Shown one piece after another: positions 46,395 through 55,279 of a DNA stretch of 64,000 bases; the stretch's first letter is position 1; each line of letters begins with the position of its first letter. Source of the stretch: an uncultured Isoptericola sp. (GTDB lineage: Bacteria > Actinomycetota > Actinomycetes > Actinomycetales > Cellulomonadaceae); assembly GCA_947497265.1 (NCBI GenBank), contig CANMFP010000006.1, forward strand, positions 62,001-126,000, in the 5' to 3' direction. The translations under genes were made by a program, and so were the position numbers. The notes beneath the pieces are model-generated. The model was given only the letters and a program-made list of their open reading frames with translations, was not told the origin of the DNA and searched no databases.

Positions 46395-47546
46395 GTGAAC
46401 TCCTCCTCCGTACGATCCGTCGTGCTGGCCGGCGGCGGGACCGCCGGCCACGTCAACCCCCTCCTGGCCGTCGCGGACGAGCTGCGCGCACGGGAGCCCG
46501 AGGCATCGTTCCTCGTGCTGGGCACCGCCGCCGGTCTCGAGGCCGACCTGGTCCCCGCCCGCGGCTACGAGCTGCGCGAGATCCCGCGCGTCCCGCTCCC
46601 GCGCCGTCCCAGCGTCGACCTCCTGCGCCTGCCCGGCCGGCTCGGGTCGGCCGTGAAGGCCGCCGAGGCGGCGATCGACGAGATCGGTGCCCGCGCCGTC
46701 GTCGGCTTCGGCGGGTACGTCTCGACGCCCGCCTACCTCGCGGCCCGCCGCCGCGGCGTCCCCGTGGTCATCCACGAGCAGAACGCGCGACCGGGCCTGG
46801 CGAACCGTCTCGGTGCCCGCTGGGCCGCGGCCGTGGGGACCACGTTCGCCGAGACCGCGCTGCCGGGCGCGACCTGCGTCGGGCTCCCGCTGCGGGCGGA
46901 GATCGCCGCGCTGGTCGACGAGCGCGAGCGCGACGCCGCCGCCGCGCGCCGGCGTGCGGCCGAGGCGCTCGGCCTCGACCCGACGCTGCCCACGCTCCTG
47001 GTCACCGGCGGTTCGTCGGGTGCCCTGCGCGTCAACGAGGCCGTCGCGGGCGCGGCGGACGCGCTGCTCGGCGCCGGTCTGCAGGTGCTGCACCTGACCG
47101 GCCGGGACAAGTCCACGCCCGTGCGTGCCGCGGTCGACGAGGCGGTCTCCGCCGGCGGGCATGACGCGGCGCGCTACCAGGTGCGCGAATACCTGTCCGA
47201 GATGCACCAGGCGCTCGCGGCCTGCGATCTCGTGGTGGCACGGTCCGGGGCGGGGACGGTCTGCGAGCTGACGGCCCTGGGGCTGCCCGCCGTGTACGTC
47301 CCGCTGCCGATCGGCAACGGCGAGCAGCGGCTCAACGCCTCCGGGGTCGTGGGTGCCGGCGGCGGGCTGCTGGTCGACGACGCCGAGCTCGACGCCGCCT
47401 GGGTCGCCGCGCACGTGCCTCCGCTCGTCGGGGACCGGGAGCGCCTCGCGGCGATGTCGGCGGCCGCGGGCTCCGTCGGAGTGCGTGACGCCGCTGCCCG
47501 GATGGCGGACCTGGTGGCCGACGCCGCGGCGGGCGGCGCGCGATGA
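46395..47546 (+). CDS. murG: Lipid II synthase MurG
   Basis: Transfers GlcNAc to lipid I. 383 residues: VVLAGGGTAGHVNPLLAVADEL, GFGGYVSTPAYLAARRRGVPVVIHEQNARPGLANR, VTGGSSGALRVNEAV, and RSGAGTVCELTALGLPAVYVPLPIGNGEQRLNA. GTG start fixed by similarity; its stop overlaps murC by ATGA. Confidence 0.97.
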   Translation: MNSSSVRSVVLAGGGTAGHVNPLLAVADELRAREPEASFLVLGTAAGLEADLVPARGYELREIPRVPLPRRPSVDLLRLPGRLGSAVKAAEAAIDEIGARAVVGFGGYVSTPAYLAARRRGVPVVIHEQNARPGLANRLGARWAAAVGTTFAETALPGATCVGLPLRAEIAALVDERERDAAAARRRAAEALGLDPTLPTLLVTGGSSGALRVNEAVAGAADALLGAGLQVLHLTGRDKSTPVRAAVDEAVSAGGHDAARYQVREYLSEMHQALAACDLVVARSGAGTVCELTALGLPAVYVPLPIGNGEQRLNASGVVGAGGGLLVDDAELDAAWVAAHVPPLVGDRERLAAMSAAAGSVGVRDAAARMADLVADAAAGGAR

Positions 47547-49060
47547 GTGGCCCGGGGTCGGGCAGCGCCCCGGTGCCCGTGACGGAGCTCGGCCGCGTGC
47601 ACCTGATCGGCGTGGGCGGAGCCGGCGTCTCCGTGGTGGCGCGGCTCCTCGCGGCTCGCGGTCTCGACGTGCAGGGTTCCGACGCCGTCCGGAGCCCCGC
47701 GCTCGACGCGCTCGAGTCCGACGGGGTGCGGGTGTGGGTGGGCCATGACGCCGGCCACGTGGTCGACGCGACGGGGGCGGCGCGGGTCGACACCGTCGTG
47801 GTGTCCTCCGCGGTCCGCCCGGACAACCCGGAGCTGACGGCGGCACGAGCGGCCGGCGTGCGGGTGCTGCACCGCTCGGAGGCCCTCGCCGCCTTGATGG
47901 CCGGTCGGCGGGGGGTCGCGGTCGCCGGGGCGCACGGGAAGACCACGACGTCCGCGATGGTCGCGACCGTCCTGCGCGCCGGCGGTCTGGACCCGTCGTT
48001 CGCGATCGGCGGGACGGTGCGCGTCCGCGACGACGGCGGCGGCGAGCAGGCCGTCCCCGGCGGCCATGCCGGAGCGTCGGACCTGGTCGTCGCGGAGGCC
48101 GACGAGTCGGACGGCTCGTTCCTCAACTACGCGCCGACGGTGGCGGTCGTGACGAACGTGGAGGCCGACCACCTCGACCACTACGGCTCGCAGGAGGCGT
48201 TCGAGCAGGCGTTCGTCGACTTCGCCGCGCGGATCACGCCGGACGGGTGGCTGGTGGCCTGTGCCGACGACCCCGGCTCGGCGCGGCTCGCGGCCGCGCA
48301 CCGGGAGGCCGGCGGTCGTGTCGTGACGTACGGCACCGCTGCAGGGGCCGACGTCGTCGTGCGGGACGTCGTGGTCGGTGCCGGGACGGTGCGCGCGACC
48401 GTGGGCGGAGGGCTGCTCGGCCCCGGTGAGCACGTGCTGGACCTGGCGGTGCCGGGCGCGCACAACGTCCTCAACGCCACCGCCGCCGTCGTCACCGCCG
48501 TGCTCCTCGGGGTCGCCCCCGCCGAGGCCGTGCGCGGTGCGGCGGAGTTCGTCGGCACGGGGCGGCGCTTCGAGCCCAAGGGTGCGGCGGACGGCGTCCG
48601 CGTCTTCGACAGTTACGACCACCACCCCACCGAGGTCGAGGCGCTGCTGCGTGCCGCGCGACCCGCGGCGGGGGAGGGCCGGGTGCTCGTGCTCTTCCAG
48701 CCGCACCTGTACTCGCGGACCCGGGCCTTCGCGGACCGCTTCGCGTCGGCGTTGGAGCTGGCGGACGAGGTCGTCGTGACGGGTGTCTACCGCGCCCGGG
48801 AGGACGTCGACCCGACCGTCACGGCGCGCACGATCACCGACCTGTCCGACGGCACGCTCTCGGGCGGGTCCCTGCAGCCGGTCGAGGACCGGTTCGCGGC
48901 GGCGGACGCCGTCGCCGACCTGGCGCGTCCCGGCGACCTCCTGATCACGGTCGGAGCAGGTGACGTCACCGAGCTCGCCGATGTGATCCTGGCCCGGCTC
49001 CGCGCCCGGCCCGGCGTGGCGGGTCCCGGCGGGAGGCCCGACGGCGCGACCATGGGGTGA
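47543..49060 (+). CDS. murC: UDP-MurNAc-L-alanine ligase MurC
   Basis: Adds L-Ala to UDP-MurNAc, the first stem residue. 505 residues: HLIGVGGAGVSVVARLLAARG, P-loop VAGAHGKTTTSAMVATVL, VAEADESDGSFLNYAPTVAVVTNVEADHLDHYG, DSYDHHPTEVEALLRAAR and FQPHLYSRTRAFADRFASAL. Coupled on both sides (ATGA from murG, GTGA to ftsQ). Confidence 0.97.
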   Translation: MSGPGSGSAPVPVTELGRVHLIGVGGAGVSVVARLLAARGLDVQGSDAVRSPALDALESDGVRVWVGHDAGHVVDATGAARVDTVVVSSAVRPDNPELTAARAAGVRVLHRSEALAALMAGRRGVAVAGAHGKTTTSAMVATVLRAGGLDPSFAIGGTVRVRDDGGGEQAVPGGHAGASDLVVAEADESDGSFLNYAPTVAVVTNVEADHLDHYGSQEAFEQAFVDFAARITPDGWLVACADDPGSARLAAAHREAGGRVVTYGTAAGADVVVRDVVVGAGTVRATVGGGLLGPGEHVLDLAVPGAHNVLNATAAVVTAVLLGVAPAEAVRGAAEFVGTGRRFEPKGAADGVRVFDSYDHHPTEVEALLRAARPAAGEGRVLVLFQPHLYSRTRAFADRFASALELADEVVVTGVYRAREDVDPTVTARTITDLSDGTLSGGSLQPVEDRFAAADAVADLARPGDLLITVGAGDVTELADVILARLRARPGVAGPGGRPDGATMG

Positions 49061-50037
49061 TGCGCCCGCCACCACGTCCTCGCACGTCCCAGCGTCCGTC
49101 GCGCCCGGCGGCGGGCGCCGGCTCGGCGGGGAGCCCGGCGCGCCCGAGGCCGGAGAAGGGCAAGGGGTCGGCGACCTCGCAGCCGTCGGGCCGGCCCGGG
49201 TCGGCCCGCTCGCCGGGCCGGTCCCTGGAGCGTTCGACGGGCAGCGCGGCGAGCGCCGGCAGCGCGGCGAGCCCGAGCGATGCAGGGGCGGGTGCGCCCG
49301 GCCGGGTCTCCTCGGCGATGGCCGACCGGCTCGCCGAGCGCTCGGCGATGCGACGTCACCGCTCGTGGCGCGTGGTGGTCGCGCTCGTGCTCGTGCTCGC
49401 CCTGCTCGGTGGTGCGGGGTGGGTGGCCGGCTGGTCCGACCTGCTGGCACTCGAGCGCAGCGAGGTGAGCGTGTCCGGCGAGGGGACCACGGTCGACGCG
49501 GACGCGGTCCGCGAGGTGGTCGAGGCCTCGGCCGGGACGCCGCTGCTGCGGATCGACAGCGGTGCGATGCGCCGTGAGATCCTCGGCTTGCGCGGTGTCA
49601 AGGACGTGAGCGTCGAACGCTCGTGGCCGCAGGGGATGGACGTGGTGCTCACCTCGCGCGAGCCCGTGGCGGCGGTGCCCGACGGCGGCCGCTACGTGCT
49701 GGTCGACGCGGAGGGTGTGCACGTGGGGTCGCGCCAGAAGGCTCCCCGGAGGCTGCCCGTGGTCTCGGTCCCGCTCGACGACGAGTCGGTGGGCAGCCTG
49801 CAGGCGGCGCTGGCCGTCGTCGCCGCTCTGCCGACGCACCTGGCCCGTGAGGTCGAGCAGGTCAGCGCACAGACGCAGGACGACGTGGAGACCGTCCTGC
49901 GTGACGGCGTGAGCGTGCGCTGGGGCGGGGCCGGCAGCCTCCCGCTGAAGGTGGAGGTCGTCCAGACCCTGCGCGAGGTCGCGAAGGACGCCGGGGTGAT
50001 CGACGTGTCGTCGCCGGAGCTCCCGGTGACCCGGTGA
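49057..50037 (+). CDS. ftsQ: Division protein FtsQ
   Basis: 326 residues: a ~105-residue Ser/Ala/Pro/Gly-rich disordered cytoplasmic tail, one membrane segment (RVVVALVLVLALLGGAGWVAGW), then the extracellular POTRA domain (VSVSGEGTTVDADAVREVVEASAGTPLLRIDSGAMRREILGLRGVKDVSVERSWPQGMDVVLTSREPVAAV) and FtsQ beta domain. Scaffold of the FtsQLB complex. GTG start overlapping murC, and the next codon is ATG. Confidence 0.92.
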   Translation: MMRPPPRPRTSQRPSRPAAGAGSAGSPARPRPEKGKGSATSQPSGRPGSARSPGRSLERSTGSAASAGSAASPSDAGAGAPGRVSSAMADRLAERSAMRRHRSWRVVVALVLVLALLGGAGWVAGWSDLLALERSEVSVSGEGTTVDADAVREVVEASAGTPLLRIDSGAMRREILGLRGVKDVSVERSWPQGMDVVLTSREPVAAVPDGGRYVLVDAEGVHVGSRQKAPRRLPVVSVPLDDESVGSLQAALAVVAALPTHLAREVEQVSAQTQDDVETVLRDGVSVRWGGAGSLPLKVEVVQTLREVAKDAGVIDVSSPELPVTR

Positions 50038-50093
50038 GGCTGAGCGGTCGCGACACGCCGGGCCACGTCCGGCGGGCGCCGGTCCGGGCGACC

Positions 50094-50153
50094 TACCGTC
50101 GTCACAGCAGCAACCTGACATAACTCTCACCTTCAACTACAACCTGAAGGTTG
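50094..50153 (+). promoter_or_regulatory. Intergenic region of ftsZ with palindrome
   Basis: A TACCGT -10-like hexamer (50094-50099) and a perfect palindrome CAACCT-GA-AGGTTG (50140-50153), with the overlapping repeat CCTTCA/TGAAGG. This is the only AT-rich patch in the area. A regulator site or RNA hairpin in the ftsZ leader is plausible, and the exact promoter is unclear. Confidence 0.5.
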
Positions 50154-50201
50154 GACGACGACGGTGGGGTCAGGACCCGGAACGACCCGAGAGGCAACGA
50201 C

Positions 50202-51506
50202 GTGGCAACTCCGCAGAACTACCTGGCAGTGATCAAGGTGGTCGGCATCGGCGGTGGCGGCGTGAACGCCGTGAACCGCATGATCGAGGTCGGCCTCAAG
50301 GGCGTCGAGTTCATCGCCATCAACACGGACGCTCAGGCGCTGCTGATGTCGGACGCCGACGTCAAGCTCGACGTCGGGCGCGAGCTCACCCGCGGCCTGG
50401 GCGCCGGCGCCGACCCGGAGGTCGGGCGCAAGGCCGCCGAGGACCACGAGGAGGAGATCGAGGACGTCCTGCGCGGGGCCGACATGGTCTTCGTCACGGC
50501 CGGCGAGGGCGGCGGCACCGGTACCGGCGGCGCGCCCGTCGTGGCCCGGATCGCGCGCTCGCTGGGCGCGCTGACGGTCGGCGTCGTGACGCGGCCGTTC
50601 ACCTTCGAGGGGCGGCGCCGGTCCGTCCAGGCGGAGCAGGGGATCGAGGCGCTCCGCGAGGAGGTCGACACCCTCATCGTGATCCCCAACGACCGCCTGC
50701 TGTCCATGTCCGACAAGAGCGTCTCGGCGATCGCCGCGTTCCACTCGGCGGACCAGGTGCTGCACTCCGGCGTGCAGGGGATCACCGACCTCATCACGAC
50801 GCCGGGCCTGATCAACCTCGACTTCGCCGACGTCAAGTCGGTGATGCAGGGAGCGGGCTCCGCCCTCATGGGCATCGGGTCGGCGCGCGGCGAGGACCGC
50901 GCGGTGCAGGCGGCCGAGCTGGCGATCTCCTCGCCGCTGCTCGAGGCCTCCATCGACGGCGCCCACGGGGTGCTGCTGTCCATCCAGGGCGGCAGCGACC
51001 TCGGGCTGTTCGAGGTGCACGAGGCGGCGCGCCTCGTGCAGGAGGCGGCGCACCCGGAGGCGAACATCATCTTCGGCACGGTGATCGACGACGCCCTCGG
51101 CGACGAGGTGCGGGTCACGGTCATCGCGGCCGGGTTCGACGGCGGGCTGCCGAAGTCGCGCGAGGACTCCCGCGCCCTGGGCCAGGTCGCCGGTGCGAGC
51201 TCGTCGTCAGCCGGGGACAGCGCCCGTACCGCCCCGGCGGCGTCGCCCCACGGCGGCTCGCCCGCGACCGCGCCGGTGCCCGCCGCCGAACCGGCCCACG
51301 CCCGGCCCCGGCCGATCCCGGCCGACCCCGACGACGTCCCCGCGAGCCTGCAGCCGGTGGGCTCCGGGCAGCCGCGTCCTACCTTCACCGTGGTCGAGGA
51401 CGGCGCCGGCGAGGGCGTGACGGTGGAACGGCCGGTCGAGGTGCCCCGGGTGGCCGAGAGGCCCCGGCCCGAGCCGGAGCTCGACGTGCCCGACTTCCTC
51501 AAGTGA
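50202..51506 (+). CDS. ftsZ: Cell-division GTPase FtsZ
   Basis: Tubulin-like ring GTPase. 434 residues: [29 protein letters not shown], the tubulin signature [70 protein letters not shown], and a C-terminal DVPDFLK peptide that binds SepF and FtsW after a ~100-residue Ala/Pro linker. GTG start after GAGAGG; the in-frame ORF upstream is not family-like. Confidence 0.98.
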   Translation: MATPQNYLAVIKVVGIGGGGVNAVNRMIEVGLKGVEFIAINTDAQALLMSDADVKLDVGRELTRGLGAGADPEVGRKAAEDHEEEIEDVLRGADMVFVTAGEGGGTGTGGAPVVARIARSLGALTVGVVTRPFTFEGRRRSVQAEQGIEALREEVDTLIVIPNDRLLSMSDKSVSAIAAFHSADQVLHSGVQGITDLITTPGLINLDFADVKSVMQGAGSALMGIGSARGEDRAVQAAELAISSPLLEASIDGAHGVLLSIQGGSDLGLFEVHEAARLVQEAAHPEANIIFGTVIDDALGDEVRVTVIAAGFDGGLPKSREDSRALGQVAGASSSSAGDSARTAPAASPHGGSPATAPVPAAEPAHARPRPIPADPDDVPASLQPVGSGQPRPTFTVVEDGAGEGVTVERPVEVPRVAERPRPEPELDVPDFLK

Positions 51507-52312
51507 CGTCGTCGGCCACCTGGGCCCAGGAGGCGCTCTTGCCCGCGGACCTCGGAGCCGGGCTGCTGCGCGTGGACCTCGGTCCGGGCGTCGTGGCCGG
51601 CTTCACCACGCGGCACGGGGGCGTGTCGCCCGCTCCGTGGTCCTCGCTCGACCTCGGCACGACGACCGGGGACGAGGAGGCCCGGGTGCGGCGCAACCGC
51701 GCGCAGGTGGCCGACTGGATCGGGGCGCCCGTCGCGTTCGCGAACCAGGTGCACGGGGCCACGGTGCTGACGCTCGGTGCTGCGGAGCGCACCGAGTGGG
51801 AGTCGTCGACGCCGCCGCTGAGCGCGGGGGAGGCCGACGGGCTCGTCACCGCCGAGGACGGGCTGGGTCTCGGCGTGCTGGTGGCGGACTGCGTCCCGGT
51901 GCTCCTCGCGGACCCCGTGGCACGTGTCGTCGGCGTCGCGCACGCCGGTCGTCGAGGGCTCGTGGCCGGCGTGGTCGACCGTGCGGTCGAGGCCATGGTC
52001 GCTCGCGGGGCGCGCCTCGACGACCTGCGGGCCGCCGTCGGACCGGCCGTGTGCGGGCCGTGCTACGAGGTGCCCGAGGACTTGCGCGACGAGGTCACCG
52101 CCGTCGTCCCGGAGGCTTGGGCCGTCACCGAGGCCGGGACCCCCGCCCTCGACCTGCCGGCCGGCGTCCGCGCCCGGCTGGCCGCGCTGGGTGTGCCCGC
52201 GAGCCGGCTGGAACGCTGCACCCGCACCGATCCCGACCTCTTCTCGCACCGGCGGGCGACGGCCGCGGGTGCGGTCACGGGCAGGCAGGCGGGTGTGATC
52301 GTGCTCGGCTGA
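51503..52312 (+). CDS. pgeF: Peptidoglycan editing factor PgeF (laccase-domain)
   Basis: 269-residue YfiH/PgeF-family protein, proposed to remove wrongly incorporated serine from peptidoglycan precursors. Motifs: [41 protein letters not shown] with the metal Cys, [21 protein letters not shown] (normally HAGWRG; Trp is Arg here) and [12 protein letters not shown]. Between ftsZ and sepF, its usual place in actinobacteria. GTGA overlap with ftsZ. Confidence 0.93.
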   Translation: MTSSATWAQEALLPADLGAGLLRVDLGPGVVAGFTTRHGGVSPAPWSSLDLGTTTGDEEARVRRNRAQVADWIGAPVAFANQVHGATVLTLGAAERTEWESSTPPLSAGEADGLVTAEDGLGLGVLVADCVPVLLADPVARVVGVAHAGRRGLVAGVVDRAVEAMVARGARLDDLRAAVGPAVCGPCYEVPEDLRDEVTAVVPEAWAVTEAGTPALDLPAGVRARLAALGVPASRLERCTRTDPDLFSHRRATAAGAVTGRQAGVIVLG

Positions 52313-52362
52313 GTCCGTGCCGTGCACGGCGTGTCGTGCGGCGCTTACCGCGCGCTGCTGGT

Positions 52363-52368
52363 TACCGT
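52363..52368 (+). promoter_or_regulatory. -10 of sepF
   Basis: TACCGT, giving a leader of about 30 bases to ATG 52405. Confidence 0.5.
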
Positions 52369-52404
52369 CAAGTCACAGACCTACCGACGAAACGGAGCAG
52401 GGCG

Positions 52405-52878
52405 ATGGGCGGAGCGCTTCGCAAGACGATGCTGTACCTGGGGCTGGCCGACGACCAGCGCCCCGACGGGGAGTACCTCGACGAGTTCGACGAGGAGCTG
52501 GAGCCGGTGCGCGACGACGACTACCAGGCCGAGGTCACGCCTCTGCACCGGGACGGAGCACCGATGGACGCGTTCGCCGGTGGCGACCTGCGACGGATCA
52601 CCACGATCCACCCCCGGTCGTACAACGACGCCCGGCTCATCGGTGAGGCCTTCCGCGGCGGCACCCCGGTGATCATGAACCTCTCCGACATGGACGACGC
52701 GGACGCCAAGCGCCTCGTCGACTTCTCGGCCGGCCTGATCTTCGGCCTCCACGGGTCGATCGAGCGTGTGACGAACAAGGTCTTCCTGCTCTCGCCCGAG
52801 CACGTGGAGATCACCGGCGAGGAGCAGGTCGCCGAGCGGCCCGACCCCCGCGCCGGAGCCTTCTACAACCAGTCCTGA
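52405..52878 (+). CDS. sepF: Cell-division protein SepF
   Basis: Membrane anchor of FtsZ in actinobacteria. 157 residues: amphipathic N-terminus [17 protein letters not shown], an acidic linker, and the core [75 protein letters not shown] 52405 after a weak GGAGCAGGG site. Followed by a strong terminator. Confidence 0.96.
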   Translation: MGGALRKTMLYLGLADDQRPDGEYLDEFDEELEPVRDDDYQAEVTPLHRDGAPMDAFAGGDLRRITTIHPRSYNDARLIGEAFRGGTPVIMNLSDMDDADAKRLVDFSAGLIFGLHGSIERVTNKVFLLSPEHVEITGEEQVAERPDPRAGAFYNQS

Positions 52879-52885
52879 CACGTCC

Positions 52886-52926
52886 ACGACGCGCGGCCCG
52901 GGAACGCCCCCCGGGCCGCGCGTCGT
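52886..52926. terminator. Terminator after sepF
   Basis: A perfect 17-base stem (52886-52902 and 52910-52926) with a 7-base loop. It isolates sepF from yggT; the right arm occupies the -35 region of the yggT promoter. Confidence 0.9.
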
Positions 52927-52934
52927 GCGTCCGG

Positions 52935-52940
52935 TAAGTT
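52935..52940 (+). promoter_or_regulatory. Leaderless -10 of yggT
   Basis: TAAGTT, exactly 6 bases before the GTG at 52947. Confidence 0.65.
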
Positions 52941-52946
52941 GCCCTC

Positions 52947-53243
52947 GTGAGTGTGATCTTCGGCGTCGTCTACTTCGCCCTGTTCCTGTTCCTCGTCTGC
53001 CTCATCGTCCGGCTCGTCTTCGACTGGGTGCAGGTCTTCGCCCGGGAGTGGCGTCCGCGCGGCATCGTGCTGATCCTTGCGGAGGCGGTGTACACGGTCA
53101 CCGACCCGCCCCTGCGCGCGCTGCGGCGCGTCATCCCGCCGTTGACGCTGGGCAGCGTCCGCCTCGACCTGGCGTTCCTCGTGCTGTTCTTCGCCACGTC
53201 GATCCTTTTGCGCGTGGCGGGATCCCTCTCCGCGACCGCCTGA
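52947..53243 (+). CDS. YggT family membrane protein
   Basis: 98-residue YggT protein with two membrane segments (about 5-27 and 72-92): VIFGVVYFALFLFLVCLIVRLVFDWVQ, DPPLRALRRVIPPLTLGSVRLDLAFLVLFFATSILL. Function unclear, but it is a constant member of the sepF-wag31 interval. GTG start of leaderless type. Confidence 0.92.
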   Translation: MSVIFGVVYFALFLFLVCLIVRLVFDWVQVFAREWRPRGIVLILAEAVYTVTDPPLRALRRVIPPLTLGSVRLDLAFLVLFFATSILLRVAGSLSATA

Positions 53244-53364
53244 CCGGCCGGGCTCGCCGGCAACCCTTCTCCCGGTCCCGCGACACGCGGGACCAGCCCA
53301 CGCCGGACCTGTGAAGACACCGTGAGCGCGGCTCCCCCGGGGGGCCGTCGCAGCGGGCGTCCGC

Positions 53365-53370
53365 TACCGT
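53365..53370 (+). promoter_or_regulatory. -10 of wag31
   Basis: TACCGT, giving a leader of about 55 bases before ATG 53432. Confidence 0.5.
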
Positions 53371-53431
53371 GGTCATCCACGGACGCTCCGGGTCCGTGCA
53401 CTGGACCGCGCTACGGCAACGAGGTGACACG

Positions 53432-54079
53432 ATGGCACTGCTGACGGCAGAGGACATCCTCAACAAGAAGTTCTCGGCGACGAAGTTCCGCGAGGGCTAC
53501 GACGTCGAAGAGGTCGACGACTTCCTCGACGAGGTCGTTCGCACACTCACGTCCGTGCAGGAGGAGAACGACGACCTGCGATCCAAGCTCGCCGCGGCCG
53601 AGCGCCGTGTGGGTGAGCTGAGCCGCAGCGAGGCCGCGCAGCAGTCCGCCGAGCAGCCAGACGTCGCGGCGCAGGTCCAGGCAGCGGCCGCCGCTGCGGC
53701 CGCTGCGCAGCCGGCCGGCGACAAGCCGCACGCAGAGCCGGAGTCGGCCACCGGCATGCTCCAGCTCGCCCAGAAGCTGCACGACGACTACGTGCGCTCG
53801 GGCCAGGAGGAGGGTGACCGCCTGATCTCCGAGGCGAAGTCGGAGGGCAGCCGCATCGTGCGCGAGGCGGAGGAGACGAGCCACCGCACGCTCTCCCAGC
53901 TCGAGCAGGAGCGTTCGCTCCTCGAGCGCAAGATCGACGAGCTCCGGCTGTTCGAGCGGGACTACCGCACGCGGCTCAAGAGCTTCCTGCAGAACCTGCT
54001 CGGTGACCTGGACGCCCGCGGCTCGGCGCTCCCGCCGCAGCGGCAGAACGCCGGCGCGGGGCGTCCGCAGGAACTCTGA
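53432..54079 (+). CDS. wag31: Polar growth protein Wag31 (DivIVA)
   Basis: Coiled-coil polarity factor. 215 residues: N-terminal membrane-curvature domain MALLTAEDILNKKFSATKFREGYDVEEVDDFLDEVVRTLTSVQEEND, a long Ala-rich linker and C-terminal coiled coil (RIVREAEETSHRTLSQLEQERSLLERKIDELRLFERDYRTRLKSFLQNLL). ATG after GAGGTGAC. It directs cell-wall growth at poles and septum. Confidence 0.96.
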   Translation: MALLTAEDILNKKFSATKFREGYDVEEVDDFLDEVVRTLTSVQEENDDLRSKLAAAERRVGELSRSEAAQQSAEQPDVAAQVQAAAAAAAAAQPAGDKPHAEPESATGMLQLAQKLHDDYVRSGQEEGDRLISEAKSEGSRIVREAEETSHRTLSQLEQERSLLERKIDELRLFERDYRTRLKSFLQNLLGDLDARGSALPPQRQNAGAGRPQEL

Positions 54080-54100
54080 GCGGACCTCCGGAGCGGTCCC

Positions 54101-54168
54101 TGCGCGGACCGGCCCCACCCCAGGACACGCCACCTCGGCGCGTGCTGTTGTGCGGGCCGGTCCGCGCA
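54101..54168. repeat. Long-spaced inverted repeat between wag31 and dksA-like gene
   Basis: Perfect 15-base arms (54101-54115, 54154-54168) separated by 38 bases. The right arm lies inside the spacer of a promoter TTGTGC-N17-TACGCT (54148-54176). It could be a wag31 terminator, a DNA operator with looping, or both. Confidence 0.65.
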
Positions 54169-54176
54169 CTTACGCT
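54148..54176 (+). promoter_or_regulatory. Promoter of dksA-like gene
   Basis: TTGTGC (54148-54153), 17 bases, TACGCT (54171-54176). The start would be near 54183, 24 bases before the ATG. Confidence 0.65.
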
Positions 54177-54206
54177 GCGGTGACCTCACGAACGGAAGGG
54201 CAGCGA

Positions 54207-54668
54207 ATGGCCAAGCTCTCCACCTCCCAGCGAGAGACGGTCCGGGGCGAGTTCCCGAACCTCGCGCGGGACGTCAAGAAGTTCCCGGTGCGTGACGGGG
54301 AGGACCCCTGGACGCTCCAGGAGGTGTCCGAGCTCGCCTTCCTCCTGCTGGAGGACCGTGAGCGCTACACCCGGGAGCTGGCCGCAGCGGACGCCGAGCT
54401 GAGCGACCTGTTGCGCAACTCCGGGGACGGTGCGGGGGACGACCAGGCCGACTACGGCTCGAGCGCCCTCGAGCGCGAGCAGGAGCTGACGCTGGTGAAC
54501 AACCTGCGTGACCTGCTGGCGCAGACGTCGCACGCGATCGGCCGGATCAGCAACGGCACCTACGCCACCTGCGAGATCACCGGGCACCCGATCGGCAAAG
54601 CGCGGTTGCAGGCCTTCCCGCGGGCGACGCTGTCGGTGGAGGCGAAGGCGCGCGAGGAGCGGCGCTGA
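54207..54668 (+). CDS. TraR/DksA-type protein with degenerate zinc finger
   Basis: 153 residues: a helical N-terminus (EFPNLARDVKKFPVRDGEDPWTLQEVSELAFLLLEDRERYTRELAAADAELSDLL), DDQADYGSSALEREQELTLVNN with the acidic DksA tip region, and the C-terminal DksA zinc-finger segment. Of the four expected Cys only Cys122 remains; positions 125, 143 and 146 are Thr, Ser and Ala. Actinobacterial homologues at this locus usually keep CxxC-N17-CxxC, so zinc is probably lost. RNA polymerase secondary-channel binding is inferred by family. ATG after GAAGGGC. Confidence 0.85.
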   Translation: MAKLSTSQRETVRGEFPNLARDVKKFPVRDGEDPWTLQEVSELAFLLLEDRERYTRELAAADAELSDLLRNSGDGAGDDQADYGSSALEREQELTLVNNLRDLLAQTSHAIGRISNGTYATCEITGHPIGKARLQAFPRATLSVEAKAREERR

Positions 54669-54671
54669 CCG

Positions 54672-54677
54672 TAGAAT
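54672..54677 (+). promoter_or_regulatory. -10 of lspA
   Basis: TAGAAT, 8 bases before the ATG at 54686; nearly leaderless. Confidence 0.55.
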
Positions 54678-54685
54678 CGGGCGCG

Positions 54686-55279
54686 ATGTCCTCCACGCCC
54701 ACCGGTGCCGAGCCGGTTCCCGAGATCCCCGACGAGCCCGAGACGTCTGCACCGACGCTCCCTCCCGAGACGTCGGTGCGCCGCGGCCGGCTGGGTCGGT
54801 GGGCGTTCTTGCTGGCGGCGGTGGTCCTCGTCGTCGATCAGCTCACGAAGTGGTGGGCGCTGTCCGCGCTCACCGAGGGCGTGCGCGTCGCGCTCCTGGG
54901 TGACCTGCTCGGCCTCACCCTGGTGTTCAACCCGGGGGCGGCCCTGTCCTTCATGGCCAATGGGTACACCTGGGTCCTCACGATCGTCGTGGTGGCGGTC
55001 GTCGTGGTCATCGTGCGGGCGATGCGCCGGCTGGGTTCGGCGGGCTGGACGGTCGCGCTCGGGCTGCTGCTCGGCGGTGCCCTCGGCAACCTCGGCGACC
55101 GGTTGCTGCGCCAACCAGGGTTCGCCCGCGGTGAGGTCGTGGACATGATCGCCTACGCCGACTTCTTCGTCGGCAACGTCGCCGACATCGCGATCGTGGC
55201 CGCGGCGGGCATGATCATCGTGCTGTCGTTCCGCGGCATCGGGATCGACGGCAGCCGCGAGGCCCGGGACGCCGCCTGA
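54686..55279 (+). CDS. lspA: Lipoprotein signal peptidase LspA
   Basis: Aspartic protease that cleaves prolipoprotein signal peptides, such as that of GluB in this window. 197 residues with four membrane segments: [43 protein letters not shown] with one catalytic Asp, and [19 protein letters not shown] with the other. The N-terminal ~30 residues form an extra acidic tail. TGATG junction with rluD. Confidence 0.96.
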   Translation: MSSTPTGAEPVPEIPDEPETSAPTLPPETSVRRGRLGRWAFLLAAVVLVVDQLTKWWALSALTEGVRVALLGDLLGLTLVFNPGAALSFMANGYTWVLTIVVVAVVVVIVRAMRRLGSAGWTVALGLLLGGALGNLGDRLLRQPGFARGEVVDMIAYADFFVGNVADIAIVAAAGMIIVLSFRGIGIDGSREARDAA

